From: Ficedula albicollis
Lineage: Eukaryota > Chordata > Aves > Passeriformes > Muscicapidae
NCBI RefSeq assembly: GCF_000247815.1
Contig: NC_021678.1
Coordinates: 1 to 64,000, forward strand
Length of the DNA stretch: 64,000 nucleotides
Direction of reading: 5' to 3'
The notes beneath the pieces are model-generated. The model was not told the origin of the DNA, did not search any database, and was given only the letters and a program-made list of their open reading frames with translations. Positions 52,101-64,000 of this stretch are shown here, piece after piece (positions within the stretch are counted from its first letter, which is position 1; every line of letters begins with the position of its first letter). Both the position numbers and the translations under genes were made by a program.

Positions 52101-55100
52101 ACCTTGATTTTTCAAGGGCACACACTCTGGCAGCCAAGCAGGGAAATCCCCATTTCTCTAGCAGAGTAAGTCCACTTGGAATCACTAAACTCTTCACTTT
52201 AATAACACAAACCACATTGCTTTTTGGAAAAGCCATTTGCTCCCACAGATTCCCTTCTAGCTAGAACTGGGGCACTGAAAAGAATAAATCTCATCATTCT
52301 GCAAATCTCTAAATATACTGTCTGATGTTAAGTCAATGTACTGAAAACACCACCACAAACACAAACTGCAGAGTCTCTCTTCAGCAGAAACCCGGGGATG
52401 CTTATTGGACAAAATGACCTGAATTGCTGCTCACTGATGGGTGTGTTTAACTCCAGCCAAAGCCCAAACTGCCTATTGCCTTTCCCTGTGCAGCTCCCAG
52501 CAATGTACAGCCTTAGTAATGACTCTCTGCATTTCACACAGTGCAGTTTGTTTCAGTTTTTTTGTGCACTAACAGCTTTGGTATAAATTGTGAGCTACAC
52601 AAGTTTAAGTCTTTTTTTCCCCCAACCCTTCTGCTATTAATTCCCTCTGCCTTTTTAAAAAAGTTCCTTTTATTCTTTCTCTGTGATGGTTTAGGATTTT
52701 ACAGTAGTAGAAAAGATTTTGTTGTAGTGATTGTGAAGAGTATTTTCATACAGGTAATAATAATAATTTCCATGCAGGTGTCACTGTGCATAGAGGCACT
52801 ACACAAGTGGCTTTTTCTTTTCTGTGTGACCTGGAGGTGTTTTAGTCTCTCCACTCAATAGCTGATGTGGGAATCTGTAGCAGTGAGCTGGAGGAACGGG
52901 ACAGTGTGGTAAATTTAGCAGAGGAAGAAACTTGAGGGTAAAATGCCATAGCTTACTCTGGTCTGGAGAGAAAGGGAGTAAAAAAGAATTGTCATGGCTC
53001 AGCTTGGGAAGAGAAGTGTGAAGAGCAAACATCTGAATTTCAGTCCTTCCTGCAGAGGCTGTGCTGCTCCATGGCAGCCTTGAGCTCTGTCTTCTCTTCC
53101 TTAGATTGCAGTATGTGTAATCTGGGGATGTGCACATGCAAAGGAAAAGGTAAGAGGGATGTGCACTGTTCTTCCTGTGCCTCTTATTAAGGCAATAAAT
53201 AAAAAGTGAAAAGCATGATTATTTATTCATTCTGCTGTATTATGGGCATGTGTGACCACAGACTTGCAAAAGACATTAAGTTTGTAAAGTCAAGTGCTGA
53301 GGACTTCTGCAAGCTTTGATGCAGCCCTCTGTTGCTGTGGCTAGGAAACTGCCTTTGACTACCCAGCTGCAAACAGGAGGTGAGAATTAGAGTGGGAGGG
53401 ATGAGTTGTGAGATGTTTCTGGGGGCAGATAATGAAAAAGAAAGTTGAGGAATGAGGGTGCAGTCCAAAGAAGGAGGCAAAGGCACTCGGAGTGGCCCTG
53501 TGATCTGGGTTGTGTATGGCTGCAGATTGCAGGGCACAAAATCATCTCTTCCCAGTGAAGGCTCACCTGGACAGAGCCCTGGAGAGCTGGATGTGCTCAG
53601 TGCCTTTGTTCAGTGTGTTCTTACCTTGTCAGTGTGCAGCTCTTCTGTGATTCATTGTTCCTAATTTGCAGAAGTGCTGACTTGCAGCTGCACATCAAGT
53701 AGATGTGCTTTGAACCAATAACCACAGTGTTGCATTAGCTGGTTCAAAAAGTCATGCACGAGGCATCTCATCTTAATGCCTTTGTAATATTGGCATTATT
53801 TTCTCTTTGCCTACATGAAGTGTCTATAGGGGGGGAAAGTCCTCGCACCTCAAATAAATGGCATTTATTTCATAACACCTCTAATGTTTATGAAGTCTTA
53901 ATATTATCCTGTCAGATACTATAAAAAGCCCTAAGGCTTTTTAAATTAATAATTCTGTTGTCAGAGGTTGCTTTCAACAGTGTGCTGTAAATATATCACT
54001 GAGCAAGGGATATACTCTGAGTGGGAATACAAACAAAATCTGAGTTCAGGTGGACTTTGCACAGATGTTAAAACACAAGGCTATTAAGTTGGTTTGGTTT
54101 AATCAAACAAAACACGAGTGGGCTGCTGTGGAGTTAGAGGGAGGTGAGCAGTATGGTAGTTGATCTGTGGTTCCAGCCAGATGGGTCCTTCACCTAAAGG
54201 ATTGTTTCATTTCATTTAAGAGGGTAATTTTGAAGGGAATGAAAAGGCCAAGTGAGCAGTGGGAATGAACACATGGAAAGGTAAATACCAGATCAGATAC
54301 AGAATGAAGGAGCTTGATCAGGTGCTCTACACCTGCAAAATAGTCAAGAAACTATTGGAAAACAGGGGCAGAGGGGAAGAAGAATGTAGCCAGCAGAAGC
54401 ATGTGCTGGGAGAGTTGGGCTGGTGATGGGCACAGCCAGGGCTTGGGCGTCAAGAGCAGACCTGAGACAGAGGGATTAATTGCTGCAGCAATTTCCTGTG
54501 TGTGTGCTCTGGGTTTAGACTCAAGAAGGCAAATGGGTGCTTTGCTGATCCTCTGTGGAGGGGACAGCATTTGCTTCTGGCTCTTATCTTCAGATTTGTC
54601 TAATCCTGTCTGCTAGGCACTATTGACTGTTGGCAGTGCTTACATGAATCCATCCACTGCCCTTTTACAATAAGAACATGGGGTTTTGATAATTAAAAGT
54701 GTGTATTTCAGTTTTGTTGCTTGCTTGTTCTGCATCACAGGAGGATTAACTGGAGCATTTGGCTTAGCTTCTTCATGATGTGCACTCACATGTGTCCTTT
54801 CACCATGTCCAATTCATATTCTTACTGAAATAAGTAGTCCCAGTTGTTCCTGGCAATTTCACTGGATTTCATGGTCCTCTGTGAAACTCCTGGGGTCACT
54901 CAAATTAACAGTATTTTTATTTATATGCATATTGCTTTCTGAGACTGTTATGTTTATCTTTGTTGTAGAATAGGTCTTATTAATAGGGCACATTTCACCA
55001 AAGATGTCAGGTGGGAAAAATGCAAAAAAATGTAGAAATCTGGAGAAATTCCAAGAGCAGTTAGCCCAACTATGGCCCCAAGAAAGGTTCTGGGGCAAAG

Positions 55101-58100
55101 CATTAATTTGTCAATTTATTAAATGCTGAAGATGATGAAGTGGTTAAAAAATTACTATAGGTTTGTGAAAAACAAGTAATTTTGAAGTAATCCAATTTCT
55201 TTCTTGGGCAGGATAATAGACACAGCACATGTGGTATATGTAATTTGATGTCATGCTGTTAAGCTGTAAGGATGGAAGACAAAACCAGAATGCGAAAGGA
55301 CCTTGTTACTTTGACAGAAAAGGCTGAACCAACAGGATGAGGTTCAGCTTTTCAAAGTCCCATTTGTAAGGAAGAAAAGGGACAAGCTGGTGTGGAAAAT
55401 GGGGAGCAGTAACTGCCCAGGAGTGTGAATGGCAGGGAAGAGTACTGGACTGGACAACAGCAGAGTTTGTGTTTTTGCGAAAACACGTGTTTCACTGTTT
55501 AATAAGGATGTGGATAAGTTGGAGGCAGCTCAAGGGAGAGTTTAGAAAGCACAGAATGAAAATTGAAAAAAGTGGCTCTATTTTAATATAAAGAAACTAG
55601 ACAGGAAAATGGGTATGTTGGTTTGCAATAGTTTTGTACAGAGGGTGGCAGCTGCTTGTTCTGCTTTCATTCTTGACACAAAGCTGTAGCACATTGGCTC
55701 CATGTGGGAGAAGGAAATTCAGGCTGGATTTAGTGATGATGTAAAGTGGAAGGGCTCTGGACACACAGTGTCTTCAGTACCACCTTGACTCCACTTTTCT
55801 ATGGCTGTTCTTAACCCAAGTAAATTAGTGGGGTTTTTTTTCCTCCATCTTTTGAATAAAAGATAAAGTAAGGGTAAAAAGGTAAAACTGAAATCTCTGT
55901 CTGAATATCACTCTATGCTAGTGTTTTTCTTTCCAGAATGGTTGTTCTTGTGGTGCTCTGATAACCTTTTCTGTATTGTCTGAAATTTTCCTCATCTGAG
56001 GTCTTTTATCTGTGGGATGGCTGTTCCTGCTGAAACACTGGAAATCTGCTCCAGGAGACAATTTGAAATGTTTGATCTCATATGATATCTGTTAAAAATT
56101 TTAATCTTCCAAGCTAGGCCAAAGCAACTGGTGTGAAATACAGGCATGGGAGATGCTCTGTAGAGCAAGTGACAAAAAGCCCAGCAGACTTCACCCAAAA
56201 TGAAAGGATGGCAAGGCTTTAGCCATGCAGTGAAAAGAGCTGTTGTTTTCGTGTTAGCATGTTTAAGAGGAAGGGAGGTGTTGGACTGAAAAAACATGTG
56301 AGAAAAGCCAGGTACATCATGGACAGGGAGCAAAAACTAGAGGGATGAGTCATTTGGTTTGTGCTCCTGGAGAAAAATTCTGTGTTCTCTATCTGTGGGC
56401 TGGGAAAGGCTGTGAGTAATGCCAGCCTATAGTGTTGGATCCTGTGATTGTGGGAACAGAACTTCATGCAGCCAGTTAAGTAAACAAGTCTTCTACTGAA
56501 AATTACTTGGCTCCATCACGTTATCCTTCTCCTCATTAAAACAACTGTCAGGATCCTGAATTTTGGTAAATTGAGAAAAAAATTAATGTGAGATGACAGT
56601 TCTTCTTTCTCAGACAGCACACTGCAAACAAATGAGCAACCCACTGTCCTTTCCTCACTCTGTTTTCCATGATCTTACACAAGTAAGGCAGAGGAGACAT
56701 GCCAATCGTTGGCTGAAGATCTAGTTCTGTTTCACTTCTGCTCCCAGCAAACCAAGAAGTGGAAAACTGAAATTCTTTCAGTCCTGGAGAGGTCTGCAAC
56801 AGAGGAACACAAAGCTCAGACAGTATAAACTTCTTTAAATCTTGGAGGTCCATCGGAAGCCATTTGCTTTCAAACTGGTTTGCTTATTTGTTTGATTTTT
56901 TTGTTCAGTTGTTTTTGCTTTTTTTTTGAGGGGGGTTTCTTTTTCTCCAAATGGAAAGAAAAGTATTCTTATAAAAGAAGAAGCAGAAAGATTTCTTTTG
57001 TTTGATAGCACAGTTATATTTTTTATATGTTTTGTCAGAGCTTCAGTTCTACTGCTCAGTATTTTACAACCAGTGTCCTGTGGGCATATCAGCTTGTATC
57101 ATGAGCCAAACCTTTTCTTCTGCCATGAGCCATAATACTGCTGTTCAGTGAGTAATCAGATGTTGGATTTTCCAACTCTGGATATGCCTTGTTCTATATT
57201 CCACATGCCAAAACCAGGGCTGATAGGTGTTTTGAGAAGGTGATTTTAAAACTGCTGTTGTGTTCAAAGGGCTCTGTGCCACAAGTAATCTGAGCATCTC
57301 CTGAGCAAGGGGTAAAATATTTTTGTTTGTAGCAAGGGGTAAAAGGAATCACATATATTTTTTCTGATAGCAAGACCTAGATGTAGAACAAATTGTGACA
57401 TTGGTAAAGTGGTTGTTCTGCTCTTTCAGTTACAGCATAGGGAATAAAATGAAGAAAAAATGACCTTTTGCCAATGATAATGCATTCATGGGTCTGTTTG
57501 CACAGCTCAATATGAAATGCCTTTATGAAATTCTGTTGGATGAGTGACACATGTCAGATGAAGCTCTTAAGGGATATCTGGCATCATGCACACAACAATT
57601 ACATGTTTGATTGCACAGAATAGAGTGTCAAACTATGCCAGGAGCTCCTCTTATTGTCAGGAGCTAAATTCAACCCCAACTCTCAAGCAAGTTTTGCATA
57701 CTTTCCAAAGCTGTCATTCTGTGATGTCCTGTCTTTGGTTCCTCTTCTTTTTAACATTGTTTTTTCATCCAGCTCCATTCCTTGGATGTGTATTATCAAG
57801 TTGTATAGTCAACGTACTCTTAAATTGTAAAGCTCTGTATTTGTGTCCCATGCTGATTAAATGTTTTCAGCATAGAATCTGTAAACTTGCTTAAAAATAC
57901 TGGAAGGGCCAGACTGATTTACTGCTAAGTCATATAATGACAGCTGTTGGTATGTGAGAAATGATCTTGGAACTCAAAGAACAACCATTCTTACAAAATA
58001 CAGTTGGGATTTACTGTTTATTGATTACTAGGGGAAAGATGTGTGCATGAAAATGCTCATCTATGTGTCAAGATACACCTCTTTATGGAGCTGCTGACGT

Positions 58101-61100
58101 TTGTTCTCTATTTTGTGTCATGGCACTTGCTAATTAATCACACTTTACACAACTGCAGAACATTTGTCATGTCTCAGTGTGTGTGAAATTCAAGTGATCT
58201 TCACCAAGCAAGAAAGAGCATTGTGCTGGTTTGAGGAGCTGTGTCAAGCCCTTGGTCTGGAAAAATCTGGAAAAGACAGAACATCCAGAGGAAACAGGTC
58301 CAACAGTGTATTTGCTCTTACTGATTCTTACATCAGTACTTGATATCAGGGTCTAGATGGTGATGGTTTCTTTTTTCTTTCCAATGGTTGGAAAATTTTA
58401 ATTCACAGCCTTGAAACTAAACATCTTAAAATCAATTCTGTTACCCTACAAAGAGATTTTTTGGGATCTCTCATGGTTGCTTTTTCCAAAAGTGAAGTTT
58501 CTGTTCAGTTTTTATCCATGGCAAGCACCAGACAGCCTGTCTCCTGTCCTTTTTGTTTTGTAGCAGTCTGACAGCAGTATCTGCCTCCAAGACTTCAGTT
58601 AGATTGGCATTCATGGGCAGAAGGTATTCATTTCACCTTCACAGTGCCCTCCCCAAAATCAGCATGATGTTGTGCCATATACATAATTTATCACTTATCC
58701 CATGGCAGTAAAACTACACAAGGGTGTCTCCAACATTATCCAGGGTGACAGGGCTGAATACATTCTTTATTTTTAAAGCACCTGTGTAGGGCTTTGTGAT
58801 TCAGCTTTTAGTGAAGTGGAGCTTGGCAGCTCAGGCTTGGGGGCCAAGGGTAATTTGTTCAAGTAAAAGGTTTATAGCAATTCTGGAAGAGATAGGAGTA
58901 TAAACAGCACGTGCTTGTCTTATCAGAGCTCACAAACCAGTTCTTTCTTCACAGGAAGCTCTTATTGGATTGCAAAAATTACTTAATTATTTCTAGGTAG
59001 TAGATAGGAGTATGAAACTCCTGAGCTCAGCTCCAGTCCTTTCAAAGGGCAATCATATGAAAAGAAAAAAACAACAAAAAAAAAAAGGGGAAAAAAAGTA
59101 TGAAGGTTTTCTTTAAAGATTGAAATACATGTCTTTTTAGTATAGCTTTTGAGTATTATTTTTTTTAGCAGATAACAAACACCTTGAAAAGGGTTCAATC
59201 TGTAACAGCTGCTTTTGATTTTCCTACTAATTAAGATAGGAGAAAATACATAATTTTTTTTATAAAATGTTCTTTATTTCAGTTTTGCAGGAGTTATGTC
59301 AACATAATCAAGTGCTTTATAAAGCAAAAATTGAAGTATGTTTCTGAAATTATTGATAATATTTTTGATTATTTCTACATTCTCTTTTTCACATAGTCTT
59401 TTTTTCTGAGTGAAGTAGATACACGAACTCACATGTTGTTCTGTATGACTGGAATACATAGCTTTAATTGAAGAAAAGTAAACAGGTTTGGTTTTTTTTC
59501 CCTGCATGATGGAATATAACATTGCTTTGCAATGACAGTTGTTAGATGAACATTTTAAAAACTACTTCCTCTTGACAGTGTCTCCCATTTAAATGCCTAT
59601 TAGATTTCTTTCTTATTATGTCACACTGGAAATTGCTGCTTCACTGTAAGAGAATGAAAACCTAATGTTATTTTTCTAACTGGCAAAGGTGATCAATTTT
59701 AAGGAAGTTCAAGTGAGCTGCTCAGAGATAAGAAATTTGTACTTAACTGTGAAGTAATTGAAAGAAAATACAATGAAATTAATACTGAGAGTGCTTTGTT
59801 TGGATTGAGTCAATCACTATCAGCCAATTGCCAGGCAGGGTTTTGAAAACTGAGCTACACTGAATTATTGTTGCGTGATTTTGTAAACTATGGTTGCAGC
59901 ACCAATCAGAGTGTAGCAAATTAACTGCTGGGAAAGTAAATATATAGTTATGCCTCAGTAGCTGTAAAGTGCCTCTGTGCTCTCACTGAGACAGTCCCTT
60001 TTAAGAGCAAATATCTACATATTTTGGAGTTCATGTAGCTTGCCTGTATTTTCTAGTGGAGAGGAGATAATGTCCCTGAGGTCACTTTCATTTTGTTGCA
60101 TTAAGGTAAAGGCCTGTGAAAATGGATTAAGAATGAGACTTAAATTTCAAAAGCATTACTGTAAAGTGTATTTGATGTGGAAATGGCTTTTTGTTCATAT
60201 TCCAGGTATTGTGCCCATTAGATACTATATTGGTTAAAAAAAAGCACCCATCAGTGAATTGTAATGGATACAGGGATTACTTCTCATCATCTTTCCTGTT
60301 GTGTTATGTATGATTCTGCTTGGAGCACAGGATCAGCATCATTTTCTCAAGAACAACATTTTCTTCAGTACTGTGGCATTTTAATCATGAAATGAAAAAA
60401 TATTCTTTATACTGATGCTGGAAAAAATTGGTTTATTCCTTCATATTAACTTCTGTAACCAAATTTAAGTATAAATGCTTTTTTTTTTGCTAGCCAGAGA
60501 AAGGAACTTGCCAGTTCCAGTGTGTGAGGAACTCTGCCACCCTTTGGCCCCAGATAACCCCCTGGACACAAAGCAGCTGTGGGGAGACCACCCAGGGAAG
60601 TGGGGATCGTTAAATTAAAACACAACTTCAGAAAAAACACTGGACTACGGTTTGGAAATGCTGATTTTACAAATAGATCTTGTGGTCCTTGATCTGTGAA
60701 GATAAGCAGGCACTTTGTTGAATGGAGGTGCTGTATTATTTATCCATGTTTTAATCCAAATTTTAATCACACAGAAAAGTTGTAAACAAGTAACTGTGCA
60801 TTCTTATTTTACTTAGAGCTCTTATTGAGCAGTGTGAAAACCCTGTGAATGGGCAAGGAGGAAGAAATCCCTGAGCAGAGCAGAGATAATAAAGTGTGGT
60901 GCTTCAGTAAGTGACTGCAGAGAGAGGAGGAGGAAAGGCACAAGGTCAGGAGGCTGCTGGAAGGAAGAAGATGGGAATGGATAGCAGCATGAGGAGAGAC
61001 ACAACGAACGGCAAAGAAATGAGTGAAGAAAGTGTCAGGTGAGGAATGTCCTGGGAGAGTCAGACTCATTTGTAGTGTGTGGGAGATGAGTGTGGATATC

Positions 61101-61930
61101 CTGAATACTCCCAAAAAGCCAAGTGCCATGTCAGCCACAGTGCCTTCACTTCTTTGCTTGGCACCACATTTATGACTGGCTCGTTGTAGGATTTGTCCCC
61201 TTGTCACTGGCCTAGTCTGGATTTGCCTGTATGTGAGACTGCCCTAGAAGGCTTTTCCCAAACAGGTGAAAAACCTGATGGTGCCTGGTCTCTTGCTTAT
61301 CCTGCCTCACAGGTACTTGAAAGCATTGCTTTTGAAAGGCTGTGTGCTAAAGCTACATTTATTCCTCTGGGCAGCATGAAAGAATAACCCATCTGTTTGC
61401 ACAATGTAACGTTTTATTCCTTGCCTGGAATAAAATAAAGTTTAGTTTGTAAACATCTGTGAAATCTGAGAGCTCTTGCAGTGCAAGTGCTGCCTCACTA
61501 CCATTTTCCAAGTGGAAGAGATGGCAGAACTCCCAGTGGGATGGGGGCGGATTGTGCCCTGCTGCTGCTGGGGAATTCTTTAATGTTCTTTGCTGGCAGT
61601 GCACTGCCACTTGCTCTGGGTGCCACCTGCTTCCTCCAGCTCCCCTGGAGAAGTCTGAAATGCAGTCACTGCATGCACAATCTCAATAGACAATGTGAGC
61701 TGAAAACCCGGCAGGAAATAAACTCATCTTTGCTCTGAGATGTATAGTCTTGTCTAATACCTGGGGAGTGTCATGTGAAGTTAGATGAGATTTTCAGAAA
61801 ACACTCCTTAGTCAGACACTGCTTGTGTCAAAGTAATTTTTTTCTCTTTTACCTGACCTGGTGGTTGCCTCCAGGAAGGAAAAGAAATCCTATTAAATCC
61901 TGATAGCCACAATCATACAATTGAACTTCT
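49166..61930. other. AT-rich intergenic or intronic sequence, no confident gene
   Basis: Nothing confidently coding. An exon-like 45-nt segment is listed separately at 53105-53149. Otherwise only short open frames, A- or T-runs and ordinary sequence are seen. Confidence 0.5.
53105..53149 (+). other. Exon-like segment of 45 nt
   Basis: Preceded by a good acceptor (GTCTTCTCTTCCTTAG) and followed by a strong donor (AAAAG|GTAAGAG). It is open in phase 0 and reads IAVCVIWGCAHAKEK. With no neighbouring exon of matching phase, it may be a chance pair of splice-like sites. Confidence 0.2.
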
Positions 61931-61947
61931 TCTTTTTTTCTTAGATC

Positions 61948-62785
<838 letters not shown>

Positions 62786-64000
62786 GTACAGTAACTGTTG
62801 AAAAGAGGCATTTCTTTCTCTACAATCAGCTCTCAAGTCAAGTTCTGTTATCCAGATTGTTATTAGTATTAGGTCTGGCTTATTGTTCTGTATTTGTGGG
62901 GGAAAACCAAGGCAGGACAATAAGAATTCTGTGATGATTCACTGGATTGAGACAACTTTGGTCTTGGCTGTCCTAAAAGGGAATATTTGGGGTAGGGATA
63001 TGCAAAACTGGACATTCATTTATGATTAAAGAAAATGGAGTGTTGGGAGACACCTTTGTGGTACAAGTCTGAGTCTTTTGTAATAGATAATATGTTATTA
63101 TTTTTCTCATAGACTTCACCTGTTCTACGCATTTTGAATTTTCAGTTTGAATTTTCAATTTTAGACTTCGTCTAATGCACTTAATGTACTTCTGTCTATC
63201 AGAATTTATAACTATTCTGATCTTGTGGATTGGTGGTTTGGAGAGCATTGAGAAACTGTTACAGTGGAGTTAAGTAGAGAAGATTGTGATTTAGTTCAGA
63301 CCCCAATTTTGGGTGGCAGTTTTTCTAATTGCCCACAGGATCAATTGTAGAGATGACATAAACAAGAAAGTTCATGTTGCTGGCTGTAAACTGAAATTGC
63401 TTCTCATGCCAAGGTCCATAGATCAGTTGTCCATCCTCCTTGGAATACAGGGGATGGTTTCATCATCCTTCATCATTAACAGAAAGGTGTCCAATCATTT
63501 GAAGATACTAGAAACAGAGAACGCGCTGTTTCTGTTCTTATTTCAGCAGTTTACCATTCTTACTATTAAAAGCTTTATCTAATTTCAATTTGCCTCACTT
63601 AGGGGCTTTTTTTTTTTTTTTGTCATTGGGTCTCATTAGACTTACTCCACAGGATTTAAGAGCAATGTTTACAAGTATTTTCACCTTAAAAATAGTAATC
63701 AAGGCAGGTGTTTTAGTTTCTATTCTTTATCTGTTGATTTGATTTAAAAACCTATTCTGTGTATCTTTCTCAGTTGTTCAGTGTCCTTAAAAGATCAGAA
63801 GTCCTGTGTGCTGTATTTTATTATGGGTTTCAGCAGTGCTCCAGAGGTGAGCAGACCAACTTCCTGATCTCCTGTTGCTTCTCTGCTGTGCAGCCAAGGG
63901 TCACACTGGAGCTCAGCCCTGATTTTAGAGCTGCTGCTGTGCAAGGCAGGGGCCCCCACTCTCTTGGTGTGGATGGCAATCTTTATTCATCCCTTTATAA
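62786..64000. other. AT-rich end of window, no gene seen
   Basis: Short open frames only, with one T run at about 63607-63621. No splice-bounded coding segment stands out. Confidence 0.5.

Noticed and set aside
60809..61207. 132-codon Ser/Leu-rich minus-strand frame
   Set aside because: Low complexity caused by an AG-rich stretch on the + strand, with no recognisable motif.

Overview
The window reads as one end of a vertebrate chromosome, most likely a bird and possibly a songbird. Position 1 lies toward the telomere: the + strand carries CCCTAA, so the TTAGGG strand runs 5'->3' off the left edge. A bird is suggested by a GC-rich duplicated subtelomere, very sparse interspersed repeats and a remnant of an R2-type retrotransposon (R2 is known from zebra finch). 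No CR1 tail with the usual ATTCTATGA repeats was noticed.

Layout. 1-5580: degenerate CCCTAA array with internal segmental duplications. 5580-10740: GC-rich subtelomere, with two copies of a ~750 bp module (5925-6668 and 8408-9193) that share a TATAAA box and CCACAAGGCGG motifs, a 45-bp minisatellite (7676-8045), a GGGCGTGGC minisatellite (9330-10477) and short degenerate TTAGGG-like repeats in reversed orientation. 10740-13290: a minus-strand multi-exon gene or gene remnant, predicted here from splice sites whose phases agree over six exons, with three AATAAA signals at 10740-10776. Three of its exons lie in an 1184-bp block repeated almost perfectly at 14032-15215. 15465-16076: two plus-strand candidate exons. 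21045-21629: a 5'-truncated minus-strand R2-like C-terminus with a zinc knuckle and an altered endonuclease motif. From 21.8 kb to the end the DNA looks like AT-rich intergenic or intronic sequence with no confident gene, a 750-bp strand-asymmetric G/T tract (36.76-37.51 kb) and isolated exon-like segments.

Four long pure cytosine runs (101, 160, 752 and 811 bases, all on the + strand) sit at 4.5, 7.0, 48.4 and 62.0 kb. Three are bracketed by a direct duplication of the adjoining sequence. They are best treated as suspected assembly or sequencing artefacts until read support is seen; all poly-Pro and poly-Gly reading frames over them are meaningless.

The genes do not form an evident pathway. 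The recurring theme is subtelomeric turnover: nested duplications, minisatellites, a duplicated GC-rich promoter-like module that could drive telomeric repeat transcription, and a partially duplicated gene.
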